A stretch of DNA of 64,000 bases from the NCBI RefSeq assembly GCF_003347495.1, contig NZ_QCXY01000004.1, positions 186,001 to 250,000 of the forward strand. The letters run 5' to 3'. Within the stretch, counting starts at the first letter, position 1, and the number at the start of each line of letters is the position of its first letter. Positions 1-11,251 of the stretch are shown one piece after another. Position numbers and translations under genes: made by a program. The notes under the pieces are model-generated. The model did no database searches and was not told the DNA's origin. It saw nothing but the letters and a program-made list of their open reading frames with translations. The stretch is from Pleomorphovibrio marinus (GTDB taxonomy: Bacteria > Bacteroidota > Bacteroidia > Cytophagales > Cyclobacteriaceae).

Positions 1-132
1 CACCTCAAGTTTGGGAGCTACGGCTGCAATTTGGTTTCCTTCCAGCAAAACATCTCCTTGCTGTAAAGTACCGATGGAAGCATCCATGCTAAGCACGCAG
101 CCTCCTTTTAATAAAATCTTGTCTTTTGTCAT
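1..132 (-). CDS. Amidohydrolase family protein, N-terminus only
   Basis: The first 44 codons of a minus-strand gene whose remainder lies beyond the left window edge. The start is ATG at 130-132. The peptide reads MTKDKILLKGGCVLSMD, then a GDVLLEGNQIAAVAP motif. This is the usual opening beta-sandwich of cytosine deaminase / chlorohydrolase-type metal-dependent amidohydrolases. The catalytic metal ligands would lie outside the window, so the substrate cannot be inferred. Confidence 0.75.
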   Translation of the reverse strand, partial: MTKDKILLKGGCVLSMDASIGTLQQGDVLLEGNQIAAVAPKLEV

Positions 133-303
133 GGTTTTTGTAGATTTTTTATTCCACAAAGAAAGCGGTGTTCTTCTTTATCCTACTTGATCCAAATCAA
201 AAAGGAACCACGCTGTAGAAAGACAACTAAATGGGTACAAAAAAATAAAGCACAGGTAGTTTTCCCCGTGCTTAGTAAACGATCAATTGGCTTAAACAGT
301 GGA

Positions 304-738
304 CTAAAACTCCGCGTACTTTTCCGCTATCCATCGCTCTGCCTGAGATCTGGTTTCGCATAAAATGGTTGGCACTTTAAGGTTATGTTTCTGAGAAAGC
401 GCCAAGGAAGACATTTTAGAAAACAGGTCCGGAGAAAGAATACTGATATTGTAACGCAATCCAAACTGATGGTTCATTGGAAGAAAATCATTGTTTATCC
501 AGTCTACCAGACCAGCCCACGCGCTTTCCAGTTCTTTGGTATCATGCACGTGAAATTTACAACCTTTACGTTTTCCTTCCTGCTGCTGCCAAGCAAGCAT
601 CTTAAGAGAAGCAAATTTCACTTCTTCTTCAGTAATATAGCCAATCCATTTCATCAGGAGGTAGTTCTTGTTTGGCTCATAACTGATGATGGCATAAATC
701 TGATGATCAGCATTCTTTATTTTATCTATGATTATCAA
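304..738 (-). CDS. Hypothetical protein, possible STAS/SpoIIAA-like fold
   Basis: A 144-residue soluble protein without signal peptide or membrane segment. A conserved-looking block (KWIGYITEEEVKFASLKMLAW) followed by a DTKELESAW stretch resembles single-domain Bacteroidota proteins of the SpoIIAA/STAS-like type that occur as stand-alone genes. No catalytic motif is visible. It is transcribed in the same direction as the Crp/Fnr gene upstream, with about 110 bp between them, so co-transcription is possible but not shown. Real coding sequence is likely; function is unknown. Confidence 0.6.
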   Translation of the reverse strand: MIIIDKIKNADHQIYAIISYEPNKNYLLMKWIGYITEEEVKFASLKMLAWQQQEGKRKGCKFHVHDTKELESAWAGLVDWINNDFLPMNHQFGLRYNISILSPDLFSKMSSLALSQKHNLKVPTILCETRSQAERWIAEKYAEF

Positions 739-848
739 GGGAATGATGGTTTGATAGCAACTGAATAAAAATAAGCATTCTTTGATTCACTTGAATCAAC
801 CAACAGCTAAAGATTTATAGAGACTATTCACAACCATTAAACAGTTGA

Positions 849-1412
849 TTACTTAAATTTTTTGCGGTAGCGGCTTAAGGTCTCAGGGGTAATACGTAAG
901 TAGCTGGCTATGTGCTGCAAAGGTACCCGCTTAAATACCTTGGGATGTTCCTCTATTAGGTTCAGATAGCGCACCGTTGCAGGATCTTTCAGCAAGGAGG
1001 CTTCCCTACGTTCGATACGGATAAACTGGTCCTGTGCAATAATACGTCCCAGTTTCTGCCAGGCAGGATAGTGTTCGTAGAGGAAGATGACGTCCTGATA
1101 GCCCATTTCTAAAATATGCGTTTCTTCCAAGGTAGCTACATTAAGCGCAGAAGGAAGTTGTGTGAAAAAACTTCCAAAGGAACCAATAACGGAGTTTTCG
1201 AATAAAAAATCCTTTGAGACCTCCTTGCCATCAATGGTATAGTAAAGCCTGGCGCTTCCCTTTTCTATCAAGCCAATGGAAGTACAGACAGCCCCCTCTC
1301 TTAAAAACAGCTCATTTTTTGCCAATATCCGAGGTTTCAAGATGTTCTCCAGCGCTGCCTTCTCCTCTGGCGTAGGACGTATCAGGTTTTCTATATTATC
1401 CAGTACCCTCAT
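849..1412 (-). CDS. Crp/Fnr family transcriptional regulator
   Basis: A 187-residue protein with an N-terminal cyclic-nucleotide-binding-like beta roll (about residues 15-115, including LIEKGSARLYYTIDGKEVSKDF) and a C-terminal helix-turn-helix (about 150-187, PLQHIASYLRITPETLSRYRK). Bacteroidota proteins of this short type usually lack the strict cAMP-binding residues and respond to unknown ligands. It is divergent from the Asp-box lipoprotein gene at 1565 across a 150-bp AT-rich gap, so that gene is a plausible target (inference). Confidence 0.85.
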   Translation of the reverse strand: MRVLDNIENLIRPTPEEKAALENILKPRILAKNELFLREGAVCTSIGLIEKGSARLYYTIDGKEVSKDFLFENSVIGSFGSFFTQLPSALNVATLEETHILEMGYQDVIFLYEHYPAWQKLGRIIAQDQFIRIERREASLLKDPATVRYLNLIEEHPKVFKRVPLQHIASYLRITPETLSRYRKKFK

Positions 1413-1564
1413 TTTGTTTCGTTTTAATGCTTTAGTGAAAATAGCCTAATAGGAAAAAAGTTAGCTAAATGACAAAAGATATAGATTTTTTTATTTTGTG
1501 TCACATTTTACCCCATTCTTTCGTCTCAGGTCTGTAATCCTAATTTCAAAAAAAGATAAAAATC

Positions 1565-2641
1565 ATGAAATACCATAAAATTTCCTCCGCCTATAGATTA
1601 ATCGGCGCATGTCTGTTCGGTATTACACTACTTTCCTGCGAATCGGATGATCAAGTTCCCGAACTTAATAATTTTGAAATAAAGTCCTTGGGTCTGTCGG
1701 GTGTCCGGGTAAATGAATTGAGGTTAATGGGAAATGACCTCTACGCCATCACTCAAGACGGTATCTACAAATCGAATATCACATCATCAGGAACCATGGA
1801 ATTAGTGGGGCTTAAGGGTAAAAATATCCTTACCGCAGCTTTACTGTCAGACACCGAATTTCTGGCCTCATTCAGGGACATAAACGATATGGACATAGCA
1901 CCCCTACTCTACCACAGCACCGACGGAGGCGCAACTTGGAAGGAGCTGGAAAACGATTTTGGCGGGGAGGTTGAAGAACCCCTATTCCACTTTGAATGGA
2001 ACCCCTCACAGCCAAGCGTGTTGTACGGCACCGGTTATCAGGTGATTGCCAAATCCACCGACAAAGGGGTTAGCTGGGAACCTATTTGGGGGGATTTCGA
2101 CATGTTTGCCAACCGGATGAAGGTCTTTGTTAATCCAGCCCAACCAACTGATATCTGGGCCGGGGGACAGGGAGGCATGGAAAACGGTTACCTTATCCAC
2201 CTCAGTGATGAAGAGGAAATCAACTATTGGAACGACTTGGTGCCCAACCCCACAACTGTTAAAAAAGTAGCCTTTGACACCCAAACGCCACAGGGTATTT
2301 ATGTGGGCTGGGAAGGGGAACTTGCCCGAACCACCGATGATGGTCAAACATGGGAAACGCTAATTGACCGTCACGAGGAAGCCCATTTCTTCTTCGGTGT
2401 TGGGTTTAGTTCTACGAATCCCAACTTGGTCTTTGCGGGAAAGTGGGAGAAAACAGATGGGCCACAGCCGCTAGAGCTTTTTTATTCGCTTGATAAGGGT
2501 GATACCTGGGAGGTGAAAAGTTTTCCGGGCGTCACCTATGGAGGCATTCATGATCTGATCGTAAAGACCGAATCCGGCAAGGAAAGGGTCTTTGTGGGGT
2601 TGGACAAAGGTGGGGTATATGAGATCGTGATGAACCGGTAA
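1565..2641 (+). CDS. Asp-box (BNR) repeat beta-propeller lipoprotein
   Basis: A 358-residue secreted lipoprotein. The N-terminus has a basic start, a hydrophobic stretch and the lipobox LLSC with Cys at about residue 25. At least four Asp-box motifs of the S-x-D-x-G-x-T-W type are visible: HSTDGGATW, KSTDKGVSW, RTTDDGQTW and YSLDKGDTW. They predict a sialidase-like or YCF48-like beta-propeller on the membrane surface. The catalytic residues of true sialidases were not recognised, so a binding or scaffold role is more likely than glycosidase activity. Confidence 0.8.
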   Translation: MKYHKISSAYRLIGACLFGITLLSCESDDQVPELNNFEIKSLGLSGVRVNELRLMGNDLYAITQDGIYKSNITSSGTMELVGLKGKNILTAALLSDTEFLASFRDINDMDIAPLLYHSTDGGATWKELENDFGGEVEEPLFHFEWNPSQPSVLYGTGYQVIAKSTDKGVSWEPIWGDFDMFANRMKVFVNPAQPTDIWAGGQGGMENGYLIHLSDEEEINYWNDLVPNPTTVKKVAFDTQTPQGIYVGWEGELARTTDDGQTWETLIDRHEEAHFFFGVGFSSTNPNLVFAGKWEKTDGPQPLELFYSLDKGDTWEVKSFPGVTYGGIHDLIVKTESGKERVFVGLDKGGVYEIVMNR

Positions 2642-2643
2642 GG

Positions 2644-2805
2644 TCACAACGCCAGGCAGGCCTTCAAGAGAAGGACACCAGATAAGTATCCATTTAAAGT
2701 AATACCTTCCAGGTTTTTTATTTTCCTAATCCTTATCTTATCCTTAGTAATTGTGATAAAAAAATGTCCCCGATTACGATAGTAGGATTCCAGGGTTTTG
2801 ATCAT
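2644..2805 (-). pseudogene. C-terminal remnant of a DUF5615-like PIN toxin
   Basis: A 53-codon minus-strand frame that starts at an ATG overlapping the stop of the DUF433 gene (ATGA). It begins IKTLESYYRNRGHFFITI and continues TKDKIRIRKI. This resembles the C-terminus of DUF5615 toxins, which usually sit directly downstream of DUF433 antitoxins and end in a similar R-I-R motif. The N-terminal catalytic part with its Asp residues is absent, so the toxin would be dead. The family assignment rests on position and a short motif. Confidence 0.5.
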
Positions 2806-3029
2806 GTGGTTTCAAGCGATTCCTCATTGGCAATTAAATCGGCTGCATATTCGAGTGCAGCCAGAACCTGCTCTTTGTTCAAATTGGGATAGCTCTTTAA
2901 AAGATCTGTTAGTGTAAAACCACCTGCCAGCTTTCTCATCAACAGTTCTACTGTAATACGGGTCCCTTTGATCACCGGCTTACCTAACATAATCTCTGGG
3001 TTCCTTTCTATATGTTGCTTATAATCCAT
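2802..3029 (-). CDS. DUF433 domain antitoxin
   Basis: A 75-residue protein of normal length for DUF433. Family features are visible: the N-terminal IERNPEIMLGKPVIKGTRI block, then LMRKLAGG, and a C-terminal helix (NLNKEQVLAALEYAADLI). DUF433 proteins are winged-helix-like antitoxins paired with PIN-like DUF5615 toxins. Here the partner downstream survives only as a C-terminal fragment, so the antitoxin is orphaned. Confidence 0.85.
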   Translation of the reverse strand: MDYKQHIERNPEIMLGKPVIKGTRITVELLMRKLAGGFTLTDLLKSYPNLNKEQVLAALEYAADLIANEESLETT

Positions 3030-3235
3030 CTTTCTTTTACTTAGATACGCTTATGAATTCGTACAATAATGGTATTTTTTTTGAAACAAACGGGTATACC
3101 CGTATTCTTCCATGGTGGAATAACTATTGGCCAAATCATATAATTAAAAATACGAAAGCCATTGAACATTACCAAAGTGTAATAAGCCGATTTTTATAAT
3201 TGAAAAAATAAATCATTGAGTTGACACTTGTATTC

Positions 3236-3589
3236 CTAATCCTTTCCGAAAAATACCTTCTCCCGATGTTTCAGCCCCCAATCCTTTAAGGCATCAATTA
3301 TAGGAATCAACGTGTTAGCATGGATATCCGGTAGGTATAAAATTTTTACCGGGAAGTCATCGATTACCTTACGCTTTATCAGTTGGTGTTCCTCTAAATC
3401 CTTTAACTCTTTTGCCAATACTTTGGGGGTGATGCCTGGGATACTGTTTTGAATATCCGTAAAGCGCTTGTTACCCACCATTACCGAAATAATGATCGGT
3501 AATTTCCACTTTCCATTGATTACATCTAAGGCGTCCCGAACGGGTTTTAGCGTATCCAAACAGGATAAATAAGTTTGTTTTTTTGCCAT
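3236..3589 (-). CDS. HxlR family winged-helix transcriptional regulator
   Basis: A 117-residue regulator. It shows the HxlR signature: a Cys near the N-terminus (SCLDTLKPVRDAL), then DVINGKWKLPIIISVMVGNKRFTDIQ, the recognition region GITPKVLAKELKDLEEHQLIKR, and a C-terminal dimer helix. HxlR proteins often sense thiol stress or electrophiles through that Cys. It is divergent from the oxidoreductase pair at 3705 and 4593. The shared 115-bp gap carries a palindrome, a direct repeat and a clear promoter. Confidence 0.9.
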   Translation of the reverse strand: MAKKQTYLSCLDTLKPVRDALDVINGKWKLPIIISVMVGNKRFTDIQNSIPGITPKVLAKELKDLEEHQLIKRKVIDDFPVKILYLPDIHANTLIPIIDALKDWGLKHREKVFFGKD

Positions 3590-3609
3590 ACAACGTTTTC
3601 CATAATTTG

Positions 3610-3661
3610 CTTTCCTTTAGGAAAGTACTATACAAAGGAAAGTATTTTTTTGATAACTTTG
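3610..3661 (+). promoter_or_regulatory. Probable HxlR operator and promoter for the oxidoreductase genes
   Basis: A perfect 6-bp inverted repeat CTTTCC-TTTA-GGAAAG lies at 3610-3625. The 9-mer AGGAAAGTA occurs twice in direct orientation (3619-3627 and 3636-3644). The Bacteroidota -7 box TAACTTTG lies at 3654-3661, placing transcription start near 3668, about 37 nt before the ATG at 3705. The repeats lie just upstream of the -7 box, as expected for repression by the divergent HxlR gene (inference). Confidence 0.6.
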
Positions 3662-3704
3662 CATATGACATTTAAAGAAACCGTACATCTCAAATAGATA
3701 GAAA

Positions 3705-4451
3705 ATGAAAATAGGAATTTTAGGGGTAGGGCATATTGGTAAAACATTGGCCTTGGCATTAGCAAAAGCAGGTCATGAAGTAAGTGTCGCAAATTCCAGA
3801 GGACCGGAAACCATTGACACCGAGGTGCTCGCTACGGGAGCTGATGCAGTAACTGCAGCACAGGCAATAAGGGACAAGGATGTTGTTATTTTATCCATTC
3901 CCTTGCACCGTATCCCTGAGACTGCGCCACTTTTTGCTGGTGTACCGGTAGAGACCATTGTGATAGATACATCCAATTATTATCCGCAAAGAGATAATAA
4001 GATTGAAAGGATAGAAGCCGGACAGGTAGAAAGTTTATGGGTAGAGGAACAATTAGGTCGACCAATAGTCAAGGCGTGGAATGCTATTGGTTCGGCTTCC
4101 TTTGCGGAAAAAGGGAAACCGGCAGGAAGTCCAGACCGTATTGCGATTCCCATATCGGCCAACCGGGAATCCGACCGGGAGGTGACCATGAAATTAGTCA
4201 ACGACACCGGGTTTGATGCATTCTATACTGGTTCGTTAAGTGATTCCTGGAGACAGCAGCCAGGAGCACCCATTTATTGTACAGACCTCACGTTGAAAGA
4301 AATAGAAGATGTTATTGACACCACTGAAAGAGAGCGTTTGCCCAAACGGAGGGATATAGCAGTGGCAGCAATTACAGAGCGTGTTGAGGATGGTAAGACC
4401 AATCCGGGTGCGGTTTATGGGGTTCGTTTAAGTCGCATCTTATATATGTAA
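3705..4451 (+). CDS. NADPH-dependent F420-reductase-like oxidoreductase, copy 1
   Basis: A 248-residue Rossmann-fold protein opening with the dinucleotide motif MKIGILGVGHIGKTLALALA and an NSRGPET NADP-phosphate-binding loop. It matches the NADP oxidoreductase, coenzyme F420-dependent family (F420:NADP or FMN-type reductases). Bacteroidota lack F420, so members here probably use other carriers. It is the first of two tandem paralogs sharing the DTSNYYPQRD / DAGNYYPSRD and SDSWRQQPGAPIYC / SDSWRQEPGEPAYC blocks. The neighbouring HxlR gene suggests redox- or electrophile-dependent control. Confidence 0.85.
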   Translation: MKIGILGVGHIGKTLALALAKAGHEVSVANSRGPETIDTEVLATGADAVTAAQAIRDKDVVILSIPLHRIPETAPLFAGVPVETIVIDTSNYYPQRDNKIERIEAGQVESLWVEEQLGRPIVKAWNAIGSASFAEKGKPAGSPDRIAIPISANRESDREVTMKLVNDTGFDAFYTGSLSDSWRQQPGAPIYCTDLTLKEIEDVIDTTERERLPKRRDIAVAAITERVEDGKTNPGAVYGVRLSRILYM

Positions 4452-4455
4452 AAAA

Positions 4456-4590
4456 GTAGTTTTTATCTTTCAAAAGCGTGGACTTTTCCATCTGGGTTAT
4501 AAAGGTAAAACTTTATGTGAACATTTTGGGGCTGCTAATCCATATGGGGCAGATCCTCGGATTGTAAATGAAACAAAAAATATAATTTAA
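4456..4590 (+). pseudogene. Unidentified 45-codon gene remnant
   Basis: An open frame between the two oxidoreductase paralogs, without ATG, GTG or TTG start, ending in TAA two bases before the next ATG. The peptide contains GLFHLGYKGKTLCEHFGAA then NPYGADPRIVNE, whose composition looks like real protein rather than random reading. I do not recognise the family. It may be the C-terminal end of a gene lost between the paralogs. Confidence 0.35.
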
Positions 4591-4592
4591 AC

Positions 4593-5273
4593 ATGGAAAT
4601 AGGAATCATTGGATCCGGCAATATAGGGAGCACACTTGCCGGTTATTTGGCACAGTTCGGACATCAGGTCAACATTGCCAACTCACGAGGACCAGCATCA
4701 TTAAAGGAAATTGCGCAGAAAACAGGTGCTGCTCCGGTGACGGCTCCAGAAGCCGCTGGCGCTAAAGATCTGGTCATTATCGCAATACCCGAAAAGGCAA
4801 TTAGGAATCTGCCGATAAACCTGCTGTCTTCTTCTAGTGCCATTATAATAGATGCCGGTAATTACTATCCTTCCCGCGATGGGCAGATAGCAGACATCGA
4901 AAATGGATTAGCGGAAAGCGAATGGGTAGCTAAAGTAATTGGTCACCCGGTAATAAAGGCTTTTAATAATATCACTGCTCCAAGTTTAGCGTCCAAGGCA
5001 GTACCCGCAGGAAATCCGAATCGAATAGCTTTATCGGTTGCCGGTGATAATAAGCAAGAAAAGCAAATCGTGATGGATCTGATTGATAAGGTGGGTTTTG
5101 ACGTCATCGATGGGGGTTTGCTCTCGGATTCATGGAGACAAGAACCCGGAGAACCGGCTTATTGTCAAGATTTGGATAAAGAAACGTTGAAAGCAGCCTT
5201 ACAAAAAGCGGACATCCGTAAACGTGCGGAAAATCGCGCACAAGCAGATGAATTAGCCCGTCCTTATCTTTAG
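4593..5273 (+). CDS. NADPH-dependent F420-reductase-like oxidoreductase, copy 2
   Basis: A 226-residue paralog of the preceding gene. It has the Rossmann motif MEIGIIGSGNIGSTLAGYLA, the NSRGPAS loop, the internal DAGNYYPSRDG block and the C-terminal SDSWRQEPGEPAYC block. It is shorter than copy 1 mainly at the C-terminus. The 141-bp spacing holds only a short gene remnant, so both copies probably share the promoter upstream of copy 1. Substrate specificity cannot be read from the sequence. Confidence 0.85.
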   Translation: MEIGIIGSGNIGSTLAGYLAQFGHQVNIANSRGPASLKEIAQKTGAAPVTAPEAAGAKDLVIIAIPEKAIRNLPINLLSSSSAIIIDAGNYYPSRDGQIADIENGLAESEWVAKVIGHPVIKAFNNITAPSLASKAVPAGNPNRIALSVAGDNKQEKQIVMDLIDKVGFDVIDGGLLSDSWRQEPGEPAYCQDLDKETLKAALQKADIRKRAENRAQADELARPYL

Positions 5274-5367
5274 GGGGGAGAAAAAATTTACGGTTTGCCT
5301 ATTAAAAAAAAAGCGGAGAGATCAAAAGCCTGAAAGTATTGTTATATTGGCTAAAGAAGATCAGATT

Positions 5368-5535
5368 ATGGTAACAATAATTAAAAAAGGAACTCCTAAA
5401 GAGGAGATAAAAAAGCGGGTAAATGAAATTGTTTCAAAGTCTCCCAAGAGAGATATAATGAAATATGCAGGAAAGCTAAAAACTGATATTGATCCATTAG
5501 AATATCAAAAACAGATGAGAGATGAGTGGGAATAG
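5368..5535 (+). CDS. Small antitoxin of a VapBC-type pair
   Basis: A 55-residue basic protein (MVTIIKKGTPKEEIKKRVNE and onward) that overlaps the PIN toxin gene by 14 nt. I chose ATG 5368 over the upstream in-frame TTG at 5347 because family members begin with MVTxIKKGT. The short C-terminal tail (IDPLEYQKQMRDEWE) is the type of segment that wraps the toxin. Paired antitoxin function is inferred from this overlap and order. Confidence 0.75.
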   Translation: MVTIIKKGTPKEEIKKRVNEIVSKSPKRDIMKYAGKLKTDIDPLEYQKQMRDEWE

Positions 5536-5893
5536 ACTTTGTGTAGATACTAATATCCTTCTCTATTTTTTAAAAGGTGACCAGGAAGTAATCGAAATGA
5601 TTTCGGACAAGGAACTTGTGATTTCATTTATTACGGAACTTGAACTTCTTTCATTTCCTAAAATAACGCCAGATTCAGAAGACACTATCAAAGGATTACT
5701 AAATAATTGCCAGATAGTAGATATAAGACCGGAAATAAAAGAATTGACAATTGAGTTCAGGAGGAAATCAAAATTAAAGCTTCCCGATTCTATTGTAGCT
5801 GCTACTGCATTTTATTCGAAATTACCATTATTGACTGCGGACAGGCAATTCCGGAAGGTCAAAGAATTAGAATTAATAATGTATCAAATATAG
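5522..5893 (+). CDS. PIN domain ribonuclease toxin (VapC-like)
   Basis: A 123-residue PIN domain protein. The first catalytic Asp is in CVDTNILLYFLKG (about residue 8), an acidic residue follows in ITELELLSFP, and the last conserved Asp is in LPDSIVAATA with a TADRQF motif near the end. These are the metal-coordinating positions of VapC RNases. It overlaps the antitoxin gene. The cassette looks intact, unlike the degraded toxin-antitoxin fragments around it. Confidence 0.85.
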   Translation: MSGNRLCVDTNILLYFLKGDQEVIEMISDKELVISFITELELLSFPKITPDSEDTIKGLLNNCQIVDIRPEIKELTIEFRRKSKLKLPDSIVAATAFYSKLPLLTADRQFRKVKELELIMYQI

Positions 5894-6029
5894 GAGCACT
5901 GGCACCAATATTATTCTTTTGGTTATCATCAGTTAAATGCAGACCTGGTATTCGGCAAACATGTTCGGTCTCTGTAGCGTCTGCGATAGGCCTTTCAACA
6001 GCCGGTTGATTAATCCATTTAATATGGGA

Positions 6030-6158
6030 AAGTAATATATCGACAGGGATATTACTTTCCTTATGGAATATTCTGGCCAGGTCCAGGGTCAGTGGTTTTT
6101 TACCGCTTAAAATCATGGAAACATAACTTTTGCTCCCCACTTTGCCAATAAAATCTTT
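6030..6158 (-). pseudogene. HigA-type antitoxin, C-terminal HTH remnant
   Basis: The minus-strand frame encodes KDFIGKVGSKSYVSMILSGK then KPLTLDLARIFHKESNIPVD. This matches the second half of the helix-turn-helix of HigA/Xre antitoxins, close to the region KDLVEMIGFKSRVSEIMNKK in the intact HigA domain at 7 kb. An in-frame stop lies just upstream and the N-terminal half is missing. Downstream the frame runs into unrelated residues. Confidence 0.7.
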
Positions 6159-6459
6159 ATTTTTTTATTCATCAATTTTCATAACATTCGTGCATTCGTG
6201 GCAACAAAAATTGAAGCACATTCCAAAAAACAGCCTTCCACGGGACGGGCTGTGCCACCTTTTTTGTAATCGACCGCCTCCCAACCCAACCCGGAACAAG
6301 AGCTGGAGAAGGGCAACGCTACGTTTTGGGGAAAAAATACAGGGAGGGTGAATTCGAACTTCATCAAACAATCACCTCGCATGCTGCCAGATGCCTCCAA
6401 CTGTTACCGGGAGCATAACCATTTTATACAAATTGCCACAATGCTAAACAAAACAAAAA
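6159..6459. other. Intergenic stretch without recognisable gene
   Basis: About 300 bp between the HigA remnant and the higBA operator. Short frames exist on both strands, but none has family motifs or a plausible start. It is probably decayed mobile-island sequence. Confidence 0.4.
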
Positions 6460-6493
6460 GTTATCATAATGGTAACTTTTTTGATTATATTTG
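6460..6493 (+). promoter_or_regulatory. higBA operator palindrome and promoter
   Basis: A 17-bp near-perfect palindrome GTTATCATAATGGTAAC lies at 6460-6476, with one mismatched pair. It is followed by the -7 box TATATTTG at 6486-6493, placing transcription start near 6500. The palindrome contains the ATG at 6469, so that ATG would lie upstream of the transcript. This excludes it as the toxin start and fits HigA autorepression. Confidence 0.65.
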
Positions 6494-6510
6494 CATCAAA
6501 TACCATTGAT

Positions 6511-7179
6511 TTGAAAATATTTTCGAGAGGAACATTACGAGATTTTTGGGAAAAACACGGTGACTGTGAATTGCAGCTTAAAACCTGGTACCGTGAAACC
6601 GAAAAATCGAGTTGGAAATCAATTAATGAACTTAAATCTGAATACCCAAATGCGAGTATTTTAAGAGATAATCGAATTGTATTCAACATCAAAGGCAACG
6701 ACTATCGGTTGATTGTCAAATTTAACTTCGAATACCAACTTGCCTGGATTCGATTTATTGGAACACACGCTGAATACGATACCTGGCAGGCAGGCAGGAA
6801 ATTAACGCAAACGAAATTTAAAATGGAAATAAAACCGATCAGAAACGAAGCTGACTACAAAAAAGCCCTTGAACGTTTGGAATTAATATTTGATGCTAAA
6901 CGAGGAACCAAGGAAGGTGATGAACTTGAAATTTTATCCATTTTAATTGATAAATATGAAAGTGAAAACTTTCCAATCGATATGCCAGACCCAATATCGG
7001 CCATAAATTTCCGGATGGAACAAATGGGTCTGAAGCAAAAGGACTTAGTGGAAATGATAGGGTTTAAAAGTCGCGTGAGTGAAATAATGAACAAAAAGCG
7101 AAAACTGACTTTAGATATGATTCGAAAACTAAACGCCAGTTTAAAAATTCCCACTGAAGTTTTAATTCAGGATTATTAA
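6511..7179 (+). CDS. higBA: HigB toxin fused in frame to HigA antitoxin
   Basis: One frame encodes a HigB-type mRNA interferase (FSRGTLRDFWEKHGDCE through RFIGTHAEYD) followed by a HigA antitoxin (MEIKPIRNEADYKKALERLE through an HTH with KQKDLVEMIGFKSRVSEIMN). The likely start is TTG 6511, giving LKIFSRGTL as in family members; the ATG at 6469 lies inside the operator. The toxin normally ends just before HigA. Here the 17-nt block CCTGGCAGGCAGGCAGG (6782-6798) shifts the frame. Without it the toxin reads EYDKINANEI and stops at TAA just before the HigA ATG at 6823. HigA may still be made alone from that ATG. Confidence 0.8.
   Translation: MKIFSRGTLRDFWEKHGDCELQLKTWYRETEKSSWKSINELKSEYPNASILRDNRIVFNIKGNDYRLIVKFNFEYQLAWIRFIGTHAEYDTWQAGRKLTQTKFKMEIKPIRNEADYKKALERLELIFDAKRGTKEGDELEILSILIDKYESENFPIDMPDPISAINFRMEQMGLKQKDLVEMIGFKSRVSEIMNKKRKLTLDMIRKLNASLKIPTEVLIQDY
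6782..6798 (+). repeat. 17-nt GGCA-rich insertion joining higB and higA
   Basis: The block CCTGGCAGGCAGGCAGG contains three tandem GGCAGG-like units. Removing it restores GATAAAATTAACGC, which reads DKINANEI followed by TAA. This is the expected toxin C-terminus. The length changes the frame by two and so fuses toxin and antitoxin. Confidence 0.7.
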
Positions 7180-7180
7180 C

Positions 7181-7321
7181 AAGTTGAATGACAAATGCGT
7201 CCGGATGGATTACTTGGATACTATCAATTTGCAAATCAAGCAATTTAAAATCTTTAAGATTTGCTGTGACGAGATAATCGGCATTGGCCTCCATCGCCGC
7301 CGCCAGGACATGTCTATTGAT
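7181..7321 (-). pseudogene. PIN domain remnant
   Basis: A minus-strand frame reading INRHVLAAAMEANADYLVTA then NLKDFKLLDLQ and VIHPDAFVIQL. This is the C-terminal half of a PIN domain (D/N-R-H-V-L-A-A-A, then T-x-N-L-K-D-F). A stop lies directly upstream and the N-terminal half with the first catalytic Asp is absent. It sits between the convergent higBA and hsdR 3' ends. Confidence 0.7.
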
Positions 7322-7345
7322 TATTTAGGAGTGTTTTGGCCTTTC

Positions 7346-11250
<3,905 letters not shown>

Positions 11251-11251
<1 letters not shown>

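Noticed and set aside
6165..6400. Frames in the gap before higBA
   Set aside because: Overlapping frames on both strands, rich in Cys and Gly, without family motifs.
6469..6510. ATG 6469 as the start of the HigB-HigA protein
   Set aside because: It lies in the operator palindrome and upstream of the -7 box, so it would not be transcribed from the visible promoter.
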